Shown here: in pieces, positions 1-7,925 of the stretch
Layout of the letters: every line of letters starts with the position of its first letter
Numbering within the stretch: the stretch's first letter is position 1
NCBI GenBank assembly: GCA_040755095.1
Contig: JBFMBH010000018.1
Coordinates: 1 to 43,717 of the forward strand
Origin: Thermodesulfobacteriota bacterium
Lineage (GTDB): Bacteria; Desulfobacterota; Desulfobulbia; Desulfobulbales; JBFMBH01
Length of the DNA stretch: 43,717 nt
Direction: 5' to 3'
Notes under the pieces: generated by a model
The model's input: only the letters and a program-made list of their open reading frames with translations
What the model was told of the DNA's origin: nothing
Database searches by the model: none
Position numbers and translations under genes: made by a program

Positions 1-1053
1 CGGCAGTGCCGGGGCAGGGGGCGGTGCCGCCGGCTGGCCGGCATCCGGGGCCGGCGGGGCGCCGGGTGCCACCACCTGGTCAGCCGCCTCCTCCGGGGCG
101 GCCAGGAAGCGCCGTGCCACCCGCGGCCGCCGCTCCTCTGGCCGCAAGGCCCGCCCATCCGGCTCGCCCCCGGCCTGGCGGTCCGCCTCCCGGGCCCGGA
201 CGACGCGCTCCGCCAGGTCCCGCAGCCGCGCCTCGTCCCCAGGACCCAGTTGCGGCAGGGGCGGCTGCACCACGACCAGCTCGTCCGGGGTGGCGCCGGG
301 CTGGGCGGTGGGGGAGGCCACCGGCCGCAGCCGCCGCCGGGGCACAGGCCGGCCGGCTTTGTCTTCCACCTCCGCCACCGGCACCGCGTCGTTCTTCGGC
401 TGCTCGGCGCTGGCGACCGGATCGGTGACACTGGTGGTGACCGCCAGGACCGGCGGGTTGCCCTCGGCGGGCAGCACCTGGCTGGGCAGGTCCGGCGAGG
501 CCAGAGCGGTCTCCGGCACCGCCACCCAGCTGTCCCAGGACAGATCCCGGTCGCAGTCAAAGGAGTCCACCCGGTAGCCGGAGCCGGGCAGATAGAGCAC
601 GTCCGGCGGCAAGGGCGCCCAGGCCACGTAGCCGCCACCCCGGCGCCACCACACCCACCCCGGCCCCCAGGTCTGGCCGGGGACCCACATCCAGCCGTAC
701 CAGGAGTCCCACGCCCAGCGGCCGTAGTGGAAGGGCGCCCAGCCCCAGGGCTCGTCCGCCACCCAGACCCAGCCGTAGTCCAGGGTGTGCTCCCAATGGC
801 CCCGGCTGTACGGCCGCCAGCTCCGTCCTACCCCCCGCGGGTACCAGGCCCGGCCGTAGGACCAATGATCCACCCAGGTGCCGTAGGGGGCCAGGGCATC
901 GTGGAAGACATCCAGGCCCACGAAGGCCCCTGGCCCGTACCAGGTGGGACCTTGGTAACCGCCGCTGCCCGCCGGCAGGGACTCGCACCCCGCCAGACCG
1001 GCCAGCAGCAGGGCCACGCCCAGCCACCACCTCGCTGTCGCACGCCTTTTCAC
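1..1053 (-). CDS. DUF6600-type Trp/Gly-rich lipoprotein (partial, 3' end outside window)
   Basis: The frame opens with GTG at 1053, preceded by a GAGG site at 1062-1065, and stays open to position 1 (351 codons visible, no stop). The N-terminus is a lipoprotein signal: a basic start, a hydrophobic stretch and the lipobox LAGC, with the lipidated Cys near residue 20. It is followed by repeated aromatic/Gly segments (PYGTWVDHWSYGRAWYP, then DEPWGWAPFHYGRW and GWVWWRRGGGYVAWAPLPP). These are the hallmark of the DUF6600 family of envelope proteins. The C-terminal half is Pro/Ala/Glu-rich and of low complexity, probably a flexible extension. It is divergent from the metF-like gene. The biochemical role of the family is not established. 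The family match rests on motif recognition only. Confidence 0.75.
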   Translation of the reverse strand, partial: MKRRATARWWLGVALLLAGLAGCESLPAGSGGYQGPTWYGPGAFVGLDVFHDALAPYGTWVDHWSYGRAWYPRGVGRSWRPYSRGHWEHTLDYGWVWVADEPWGWAPFHYGRWAWDSWYGWMWVPGQTWGPGWVWWRRGGGYVAWAPLPPDVLYLPGSGYRVDSFDCDRDLSWDSWVAVPETALASPDLPSQVLPAEGNPPVLAVTTSVTDPVASAEQPKNDAVPVAEVEDKAGRPVPRRRLRPVASPTAQPGATPDELVVVQPPLPQLGPGDEARLRDLAERVVRAREADRQAGGEPDGRALRPEERRPRVARRFLAAPEEAADQVVAPGAPPAPDAGQPAAPPPAPALP

Positions 1054-1157
1054 ACCGGCATCCTCGCCAAGTCAGGTCATCCGCGGACCAGCAGGACAAC
1101 GGTCACAGGATACCCCCGGGCCGGGCAGCACCGCCAGGGGGGGCACGGTGATTCACC

Positions 1158-1186
1158 TTGGGGACGGTAGGGAATGCGGCTACAAT
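1158..1186 (+). promoter_or_regulatory. Possible sigma70 promoter of the metF-metV fusion
   Basis: TTGGGG (1158-1163) and TACAAT (1181-1186) lie 17 bases apart in the divergent gap. A start about 7 bases after the -10 box would leave a leader of roughly 17 bases that barely includes the AGGAGG at 1193-1198, so the call is tentative. Confidence 0.35.
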
Positions 1187-1209
1187 GCCGGCAGGAGGCT
1201 TGTGCTGCC

Positions 1210-2793
1210 ATGAAGACGAAGTGCGCCACCCCTTTTGCCCGCTCGCTCCGGAACCGCAAGGAATTCACCCTCACCTTCGAGCTGGTGCCCAGCCGGGGCT
1301 CCCGCAGCAAGGAGCAGGCAAGGATCCTGGAGCTGGCCCGCCAAATCGCCGCGGACGGCCGTATCCGGGCGGTGTCTATCACCGAGAACGCCGGTGGCCA
1401 TCCGGCCCTGTCCCCGGAGGTGCTGGGCATCGAGATCAGGCGTCTGGGGCTCGATGTCATCATCCATGTTTCCTGCAAGGACAAGAATCGCAACCAGATG
1501 GAGAGCCTGCTCTTTGCCTGGGACCGGGCGAAACTGCACAACCTGCTGGTCATCACCGGCGACTATCCCAAGGCCGGCTACGAGGGCTTCCCCAAGCCGG
1601 TCTTCGACCTCGATTCCGTACAGGCCTTGGACCTCATGGCCCAGATGAACGAGGGACTGGCGGTCTCGGAGGCTGGCCGGCCCGCCCGGCTGCCTGCCAC
1701 CGCCTTCGTGCGGGGGGTGGCGGTGTCGCCCTTCAAGATGCTGGAGGCCGAGCTGGTGCCCCAGTATGGCAAGCTCCTGCGGAAGGCGGCGGCCGGGGCC
1801 GATTATGCCATCACCCAGGTGGGATTCGATGCCCGCAAGCTCCAGGAGGTGCTCCTGTTCATGCGCCAGCACGGCGTGGATCTGCCGATTCTGGGCAATG
1901 TCTTTGTCCCCAACCCCAAGGTCATGGAGCTGATGGCCCGGGGCGCCATCCCGGGCTGCGTCATCCCGGACCGCCTGCACCGGGCCATGCTGGCGGAAGC
2001 GGCGGCCCCGGACCGGGGCAAAGAGGCAAGGCTCCGGCGCGCGGCCAAGCTCACGGCGGTTCTGCGGGGACTGGGCTACGACGGCGTGCACATCGGCGGG
2101 CCGGGGCTCACCTTTCCCGATCTGGCCTTTCTCCTGGACGAGGCCGAGCGGCTGGCGCCCCGGTGGCGGGAGCTGGTGGCGGATCTGCTCTTCTGGCCGG
2201 AGGAGGCGTTCTGGTACTACGAGCGGGATCCGGCGGACGGCCTCAACCGGCCGGTGCAGGCCTGCCGCCCCCGGCCCGGGGCGCCGCCGCTGGCCTTCCG
2301 CGCCGCCCGCCTGGCCCACGACCTCCTGTTCACCGGCCAGGGCCTCCTGACCGCGCCCATGCGGCGGCTGTGCCTGGGGCTGGCCGAGACCCGGCTGGCC
2401 CCCTGGCTGGCCCGCTTCGAGCACGTGGTCAAGCTCCTGGCCTTCGAGTGCCAGAACTGCGGCGACTGCACCCTGGCGGAACTGGCCTTCCTCTGCCCCC
2501 AGTCCGGCTGCGCCAAGTACATCCTCAACGGGCCGTGCGGCGGCAGCCGGGACGGCTGGTGCGAGGTGTACCCCGGCCGCAAGCGCTGCCTGTACGTGCG
2601 GGTCTATGAACGGTTGAAGACCATCGGCCAGGAGGGCCGGCTGGAGGCGGGCTTCATTCCGCCCCGGGACTGGTCCCTCAACAACAGCTCCAGCTGGGTA
2701 AGCTTCTTCGCCGGCCGGGACCATGCGGCCAAGGGGCGAGGGGGGCTGACGGGAAAGGGAAGACGGGATCCTCCTCGGCCGGAGTCACCGTGA
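1210..2793 (+). CDS. metF: Methylenetetrahydrofolate reductase fused to MTHFR C-terminal (MetV-like) domain
   Basis: This 527-residue protein starts at ATG 1210 behind AGGAGG (1193-1198). Residues 1 to about 300 form a MetF barrel: EFTLTFELVPSRGS opens it, and the AVSITENAGGHPALS and LLVITGDYPK strands follow. This enzyme family interconverts 5,10-methylene- and 5-methyl-tetrahydrofolate. The C-terminal ~120 residues carry a cysteine-rich block (FECQNCGDCTLAELAFLCP, then GCAKYILNGPCGGS) typical of the MTHFR_C/MetV domain. In acetogens this domain is a separate Fe-S subunit that partners MetF. Here both are on one chain, which fits a reductase taking electrons from ferredoxin-like donors in a Wood-Ljungdahl methyl branch. 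That electron donor is inferred. The gene stands alone and converges on the next minus-strand gene. Confidence 0.85.
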   Translation: MKTKCATPFARSLRNRKEFTLTFELVPSRGSRSKEQARILELARQIAADGRIRAVSITENAGGHPALSPEVLGIEIRRLGLDVIIHVSCKDKNRNQMESLLFAWDRAKLHNLLVITGDYPKAGYEGFPKPVFDLDSVQALDLMAQMNEGLAVSEAGRPARLPATAFVRGVAVSPFKMLEAELVPQYGKLLRKAAAGADYAITQVGFDARKLQEVLLFMRQHGVDLPILGNVFVPNPKVMELMARGAIPGCVIPDRLHRAMLAEAAAPDRGKEARLRRAAKLTAVLRGLGYDGVHIGGPGLTFPDLAFLLDEAERLAPRWRELVADLLFWPEEAFWYYERDPADGLNRPVQACRPRPGAPPLAFRAARLAHDLLFTGQGLLTAPMRRLCLGLAETRLAPWLARFEHVVKLLAFECQNCGDCTLAELAFLCPQSGCAKYILNGPCGGSRDGWCEVYPGRKRCLYVRVYERLKTIGQEGRLEAGFIPPRDWSLNNSSSWVSFFAGRDHAAKGRGGLTGKGRRDPPRPESP

Positions 2794-2881
2794 GCCGCCA
2801 GCAGGCCGGAGAGGGGATCAGGGGATGCTGATGCCGTATCATCGTCCTGTTCCCGGCGGCCGCCAAGCCGGAGCCCTTCCA

Positions 2882-3439
2882 TCAGGCCCGGGCTTGGATC
2901 CTCAGCGAGGACAGGGTGACCTGACCCAGCTTCTCGTACATCTCCAGGGCATCGAAGGCGATGCACGGGTGGCTCATGGCGGCCACCTGATCGGGGATGG
3001 GCATGCCCATGGCGAGCATGCTGTCCACGTCCACCTGCAGGAGCACCCGGTCCCCGGCCAGGATCACCGAATCGATGAGATAGACGCCCCGGAGCCGCGC
3101 CTGCGGCGTCGGGTGATCGTCGTCCGCCGGGTGGAGATCCACGAAACAGGGCAGTCGGCCCTGCTCCATGAGCCGCTGCAGGAGGACGAAGATGGCATCG
3201 GCATCGGTATCGGTCTGGACGTGGGGCAGAAGGATGTAGCGCTGGAAGGGCGCGACCATCTCCACCGCGCCGGTCTTGACGATGCGGCGCAGGTGGTCGA
3301 GACCGGCCACCGGCTCCGGGCAGGCGTACAGGCTCCAGCCCCGCCGGCCGAAAAGGCTCACCAGGTCCTGGCCCAGGCGGACATGGCCCGCTGACAGGGC
3401 GGCAGCCGATGCCAGATGCTGTTCGTGCAGCTGTTCCAT
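2882..3439 (-). CDS. Conserved-looking hypothetical protein, 185 aa
   Basis: ATG at 3439 is preceded by GGGAGG eight bases upstream, and codon composition matches neighbouring genes, so the frame is very likely real. The protein is soluble, with no signal peptide, membrane segment or cysteine cluster. The middle has a hydrophobic strand pair (VEMVAPFQRYILLP and GVYLIDSVILAGDRVLLQVD) and an acidic/His stretch DLHPADDDHP. I do not recognise the family. It converges with the metF-metV gene and diverges from purF, so nothing in the context points to a role. Confidence 0.6.
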   Translation of the reverse strand: MEQLHEQHLASAAALSAGHVRLGQDLVSLFGRRGWSLYACPEPVAGLDHLRRIVKTGAVEMVAPFQRYILLPHVQTDTDADAIFVLLQRLMEQGRLPCFVDLHPADDDHPTPQARLRGVYLIDSVILAGDRVLLQVDVDSMLAMGMPIPDQVAAMSHPCIAFDALEMYEKLGQVTLSSLRIQARA

Positions 3440-3574
3440 GGAAGCGACCTCCCGGGGCGAGAGTCGGGTAAGACAGATAGGGTTCGGTCCTTTTCCAGGC
3501 CGTGGCGCATATCGCCCCTGCTAATAGTATCGGCCAGAGGCTGGCCGGACGCCAGGGAAAGTATGAAAAGAAGG

Positions 3575-3602
3575 TTGCCAATCCCGGACTGTGGGGTATA
3601 GT
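3575..3602 (+). promoter_or_regulatory. Predicted sigma70 promoter of purF
   Basis: TTGCCA (3575-3580), a 16-base spacer and TATAGT (3597-3602) lie upstream of purF. They imply a leader of about 125 bases, which contains a T6 run right after the -10 box and a GGGGAC...GTCCCC hairpin around 3679-3698. No known purine riboswitch core is evident in it. Confidence 0.5.
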
Positions 3603-3736
3603 CCCTTTTTTTGGGGTACCGGCGACCTTGGCCAGGCCCGGCGAGGCAGTACGCTTCCTCTGGCCTGGCGGCCGCCGGGGGGACAAGGGGCCGGTCCCCT
3701 GCCGGGGGCCGTCATGGGGCTCCAGGAGCAGCGACA

Positions 3737-5155
3737 ATGTCTCGCCATACGAACGGCCGGCCGCGGGAGGAATGCGGCGTCTTCGGGGTCTTCGGCCATC
3801 CGGAAGCGGCCAAGCTCACCTACTTCGGCCTGTACTCCCTGCAGCATCGTGGCCAGGAGAGTGCGGGCATGGTCACCAGCGACGGCACCCAGATCCGCCA
3901 GCACCGGGCCATGGGGCTGGTCTCCAAGGTCTTCAGCGAGAAGATCCTGGAGGATCTGGCCGGCAATCTGGCCATGGGCCATGTCCGGTATTCCACCACC
4001 GGCGCCTCCACCAGCGCCAACGTCCAGCCTCTCTGCGTCACCCACAGCGGCAACACCTTCGCCGTCGCCCACAACGGCAACCTGGTCAATGCCCGGGTGC
4101 TCCGGGAGGAGCTGGAGCGGGGGGGCTCCATCTTCCAGACCACCACGGACAGCGAGGTGGTGGTGCATCTCCTTGCCCGGGCCGCGCAGGAGGGCCTGGA
4201 CCAGGCGATTGCCTCCACCTTCCGGCGGCTGGAAGGGGCCTATTCCATCCTGATCATGACCCGGGACCGGCTGGTGGCGATCCGGGATCCCCAGGGCTTT
4301 CGCCCGTTGTGCCTGGGCCTCATCAACGGCGGCGGCTATGTGGTGGCCTCCGAGACCTGCGCCCTGGACCTTACCGAGGCTCAGTACCTGCGGGACGTCG
4401 AGCCCGGCGAGGTCCTGGTCATCGACCAGCACGGCCTGCACTCGTCCTTCCCCATGGGTCGCCGCCGGCAGACCTTTTGCATCTTCGAGCTGGTCTATTT
4501 TTCGCGGCCGGACAGCCAGATCTTCGGGGTGGATGTCTACCAGGCCCGCAAGCGCATGGGCGCGATCCTGGCCCGGGAGGCGCCGGTGGCCGGCGATTTC
4601 GTCATGCCTTTCCCGGACTCCGGGATCTACGCCGCCATCGGCTTCTCCCAGGCCTCCGGCATGCCCTTCGAGCTGGCCATGATCCGCAACCACTACGTGG
4701 GGCGGACCTTCATCCAGCCGTCCCAGTCCATGCGGGATTTCGGGGTCCGGGTGAAGCTCAATCCGGTGCGGCCCATGCTCCAGGGCAAGAAGGTGGTGAT
4801 CGTGGACGACTCCATCATCCGCGGCACCACCAGCCGCAGCCGGGTCCGCTCCTTGCGGGCCGGCGGCGTCGCCGAGGTGCACATGCTCATCAGCTGCCCG
4901 CCCACCAAGTATCCGTGCTACTACGGCATCGACTTCGCCAGCCGCGGCGAGCTGGTGGCCTCGGCCAAGACCGTGCCTCAGATCCGTGATTTCCTGGGCC
5001 TCGACAGCCTGCACTACCTGAGCCTCGACGGCCTGGTGGAGGCCACCGGCTTGCCCCGGGACCGCTTCTGTCTGGCCTGCTATACCGGCGACTACCCGGT
5101 CTCCCCGGACCTGGCCTTCCACAAGCTGATCCTGGACCCCGAGGCCGGCCGCTGA
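3737..5155 (+). CDS. purF: Amidophosphoribosyltransferase
   Basis: PurF catalyses the first committed step of purine synthesis, converting PRPP and glutamine to 5-phosphoribosylamine. The 472-residue frame starts at ATG 3737 behind CAGGAG. A short propeptide ends at Cys13 (EECGVFGVFG), the expected N-terminal nucleophile of the class II glutaminase domain, followed by GLYSLQHRGQESAG. The C-terminal phosphoribosyltransferase domain has the PRPP loop VVIVDDSIIRGTTS near residues 353-366. Cysteines in FCIFELVYF, CPPTKYPC and CLACYTGDYP correspond to the four ligands of the B. subtilis-type [4Fe-4S] PurF, so an oxygen-sensitive structural cluster is likely. kdsD follows after 8 bases. Confidence 0.95.
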   Translation: MSRHTNGRPREECGVFGVFGHPEAAKLTYFGLYSLQHRGQESAGMVTSDGTQIRQHRAMGLVSKVFSEKILEDLAGNLAMGHVRYSTTGASTSANVQPLCVTHSGNTFAVAHNGNLVNARVLREELERGGSIFQTTTDSEVVVHLLARAAQEGLDQAIASTFRRLEGAYSILIMTRDRLVAIRDPQGFRPLCLGLINGGGYVVASETCALDLTEAQYLRDVEPGEVLVIDQHGLHSSFPMGRRRQTFCIFELVYFSRPDSQIFGVDVYQARKRMGAILAREAPVAGDFVMPFPDSGIYAAIGFSQASGMPFELAMIRNHYVGRTFIQPSQSMRDFGVRVKLNPVRPMLQGKKVVIVDDSIIRGTTSRSRVRSLRAGGVAEVHMLISCPPTKYPCYYGIDFASRGELVASAKTVPQIRDFLGLDSLHYLSLDGLVEATGLPRDRFCLACYTGDYPVSPDLAFHKLILDPEAGR

Positions 5156-5163
5156 GTCTGCCC

Positions 5164-6156
5164 ATGGCGAGCCCCCGCTGCCAGCAGGCCGTGGAGGTCC
5201 TGAAGACCGAGGCCGAGGGCATTCTGGCCCTGGTGGAGCAGGTGGGGCCGGCCTTTGACCGGGCGGTGGAGGCCATGCTCGCCACCAGCGGCCGGGTGGT
5301 CATCACCGGCATCGGCAAGTCCGGCATCATCGGCCAGAAGATCGCCGCCACCCTCAACAGCACCGGCACCCCCTCCTTCTTCCTGCACCCGGTGGAGGCC
5401 ATGCACGGGGATCTGGGCATGGTAGGGGCCACGGATGTCGTTCTCGCCATCTCGTACAGCGGCGAGACCGCCGAGCTCACCCGGCTCCTCGACCCCCTCA
5501 AGCGGCGGGGTACCACCATCATCGCCCTCACCGGTCGTGTCGACTCCACCCTGGGCCGCCAGGCCGACATCGTTCTCAGCGCGGCCGTGCCCCGGGAGGC
5601 CTGCCCCCTGGGCCTGGCCCCCACGGCCAGCACCACAGCGGCCCTGGCCCTGGGGGATGCCCTGGCCGTGGTGCTCATCAACGAGAAGCGCTTCGAGGCC
5701 CGGGACTTCCGCCGTAACCATCCCGGCGGCAGCCTGGGCGAACGGCTCAAGGTCGGGGTGGCCGAGGTGATGCTCACCGGGCCCGCCATCCCCCGGGTGG
5801 GTCCCGAGGTGTCTTTGGGGGAGGCCGCCGCCGAGCTCAACCGCAAGAACCTGGGCGCTGTGCTGGTCACCGGCCAGCGGGACAGCGTCCTGGGCATCCT
5901 CACCGACGGCGATCTGAGGCGCCTGCTCCTGGGGCAGCCGGCAGGCGGCCTCGACCTTGGCCAGACCCGGGTGGCCGAGGTCATGACCCGCTCCCCCAAG
6001 ACCATCCAGCAGGATCTCCTGGCCGCCGACGCCGTCAGCCTCATGCAGCGCCACGAGATCACCATCCTGGCGGTCGTGGATGGCCTGGACCGCCTGGCGG
6101 GCATCCTCCACCTCCAGGATCTCCTGGGCAAGGGCGAATTCCGCTTCCTGGTCTGA
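5164..6156 (+). CDS. kdsD: Arabinose-5-phosphate isomerase (KdsD/KpsF), SIS plus two CBS domains
   Basis: KdsD converts ribulose-5-phosphate to arabinose-5-phosphate, the entry to KDO and lipopolysaccharide core synthesis, so the cell has a Gram-negative outer membrane. The 330-residue length is typical. The SIS domain (about 30-170) has VVITGIGKSGIIGQKIAATL, the EAMHGDLGMV segment and AISYSGETAE. Two CBS repeats follow (about 205-330: VMLTGPAIPRV...GILTDGDLRR and VMTRSPKTI...LAGILHLQDLL). It starts 8 bases after the purF stop and the ABC exporter follows 23 bases later. The run looks co-transcribed and links sugar-nucleotide supply with a possible lipid exporter. Confidence 0.92.
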   Translation: MASPRCQQAVEVLKTEAEGILALVEQVGPAFDRAVEAMLATSGRVVITGIGKSGIIGQKIAATLNSTGTPSFFLHPVEAMHGDLGMVGATDVVLAISYSGETAELTRLLDPLKRRGTTIIALTGRVDSTLGRQADIVLSAAVPREACPLGLAPTASTTAALALGDALAVVLINEKRFEARDFRRNHPGGSLGERLKVGVAEVMLTGPAIPRVGPEVSLGEAAAELNRKNLGAVLVTGQRDSVLGILTDGDLRRLLLGQPAGGLDLGQTRVAEVMTRSPKTIQQDLLAADAVSLMQRHEITILAVVDGLDRLAGILHLQDLLGKGEFRFLV

Positions 6157-6179
6157 GGCCGGGCTCGGCCTCCCCTCCC

Positions 6180-7925
6180 ATGCGCGACGAGCTTCGCCTC
6201 CTTCTGCCCTCCTTCCGGGCCGGGGCGCCCATGATCGCCGCCGGCCTTGCGGCCCTGGTGCTGGTGGACGGCCTGCAGCTGGTGGTGCCCTGGGTGATGA
6301 AGCGGGCGGTGGACGAGCTGGCGGCAGGTCAAGCCACCGGGCAGCGGCTGGCCTTCCACGGCCTGGCGGTCATGGCGCTGGCCACCGGCATCGGCCTTTT
6401 GCGCTATGTCTGGCGGGTCTGCCTCCTGGGCCACGCCCGCCGGGTGGAGCAGACCCTCCGCGATCAGCTCTTCGCCCATTTCCTGACCCTCTCCCCTGCC
6501 TTCTACGACCGGACCTCGGCCGGCGACCTCATGGCCCACACCACGAACGACCTGGAGTCGGTGCGGATGGCGGTGGGCATGGGCATGGTCGCCCTGGTGG
6601 ATGCCCTCCTGATGGGCACCGCCGCCACGGCCATGATGATCGCCATCAGCCCCACCCTGGCCGCCATCGCCGTCCTGCCCATGCCGGCACTGGTCATCCT
6701 GGCCAAGAGCCTGACCCGGCAGCTGCACCGCAGCTATCGCCTGGTCCAGGAGGCCTTTTCCCTCATCACCGAGCGGGTGCGGGAGAGTCTGGCCGGGATC
6801 CGGATGGTGCGGGCCTACGGCCTGGAAGGGGCCGAGGTGGAGCGGCTGGCCGCGGTGAGTCTCAGCTCGGTGGCGGCCAACCTGCGCCGGGCCCGGCTCA
6901 GCTCCTTCTTCATGCCCCTGGCGAGCTTCTTCAGCCAGCTGTCCACCGCCCTGGTCCTCCTCCTGGGGGGCCGTCTGGTGCTGGCCGGCGGCATCTCCCT
7001 GGGGGACTTCGTCGCCTTCACCGGCTATCTCGCCCTCTTGACCTGGCCGATGATGGCGGCCGGCTGGCTCATGAGCCTGTTGCAGCGGGGCTCGGCCTCC
7101 CTGGGCCGGCTGCAGGTGCTCCTTTCGACCCGGCCGACCCTGGCCGACCGGCCGGCGGCCGCGCGGGCGTTGCCGGCTGCCGGCCCCGGGGCGATCACCC
7201 TGGAGCACGTCAGCTTCGCCTATGCCGGCCGGGAGGCCCTGGCCCTGAACGACCTGTCCATCACCGTGCCGGCGGGTCGAATCACCGCCCTGGTCGGCCG
7301 CACCGGCGCCGGCAAGAGCACGGTCTGCCATCTTCTGGCCCGCTTCTACGACCCCACCGCGGGCGCGGTCTTCCTGGATGGCCAGGATCTGCGGGACCTG
7401 CCCCTGGCGGCCTTGCGCTCCCGGATCGGCTATGTGCCTCAGGATACGGTGCTGTTCTCCGGTACTGTGCGGGAGAATCTGGCCTTCGGCGATCCGGTGG
7501 CGGACGACGATGGCCTCTGGGCGGTCCTGGAGGAGGCCGGGATCCTGGAGGAGGTCCGGCGGCTGCCGGCCGGGCTCGACACCCGGATCGGCGAGCGGGG
7601 CATCACCTTGTCCGGCGGCCAGAAGCAGCGGCTGGCCATTGCCCGCGCCCTGCTGACCAAAGCGCCGGTGCTGGTTCTGGACGATGCCCTGTCGGCGGTG
7701 GATGCCGAGACCGAGCAGCACATCACCCGCCGGATCCTGGCCCAGGCCCGGGGCCGGACCTTTGTCATCGTCACCCACCGGCCGGCGGCCATCGAGCAGG
7801 CGGACCAGATCGTGGTCCTGGACGCTGGCCGCAAGGTCGCCTCCGGCAGCCACGCCGAGCTGGCCGCCTCCTGCCCGCTCTACCGGCAGATCTACCAGGG
7901 GGGGCCGCGGCATGTACAGCCCTGA
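6180..7925 (+). CDS. ABC exporter half-transporter A (degenerate catalytic site)
   Basis: This 581-residue protein has six predicted membrane helices (about 1-300) and a C-terminal ATPase domain. Walker A is GRTGAGKS at 373-380 and the ABC signature is LSGGQ at 477-481. The Walker B strand ends in D501-D502, with aspartate where the catalytic glutamate should be, and the switch histidine is in VTHRP. A Walker B Asp for Glu is typical of the degenerate subunit in heterodimeric type IV exporters such as TM287/288 and BmrCD. Its stop overlaps the start of the second half-transporter by 14 bases, which supports a heterodimer. The substrate is unknown. An MsbA-like lipid role is possible from the kdsD neighbourhood, but drug export is equally compatible. 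Confidence 0.88.
   Translation: MRDELRLLLPSFRAGAPMIAAGLAALVLVDGLQLVVPWVMKRAVDELAAGQATGQRLAFHGLAVMALATGIGLLRYVWRVCLLGHARRVEQTLRDQLFAHFLTLSPAFYDRTSAGDLMAHTTNDLESVRMAVGMGMVALVDALLMGTAATAMMIAISPTLAAIAVLPMPALVILAKSLTRQLHRSYRLVQEAFSLITERVRESLAGIRMVRAYGLEGAEVERLAAVSLSSVAANLRRARLSSFFMPLASFFSQLSTALVLLLGGRLVLAGGISLGDFVAFTGYLALLTWPMMAAGWLMSLLQRGSASLGRLQVLLSTRPTLADRPAAARALPAAGPGAITLEHVSFAYAGREALALNDLSITVPAGRITALVGRTGAGKSTVCHLLARFYDPTAGAVFLDGQDLRDLPLAALRSRIGYVPQDTVLFSGTVRENLAFGDPVADDDGLWAVLEEAGILEEVRRLPAGLDTRIGERGITLSGGQKQRLAIARALLTKAPVLVLDDALSAVDAETEQHITRRILAQARGRTFVIVTHRPAAIEQADQIVVLDAGRKVASGSHAELAASCPLYRQIYQGGPRHVQP

Noticed and set aside
4890-7913. 1007-codon minus-strand frame opposite purF, kdsD and the ABC gene
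   Set aside because: It spans several real plus-strand genes and has no domain or ribosome site; it is an artefact of high GC3.
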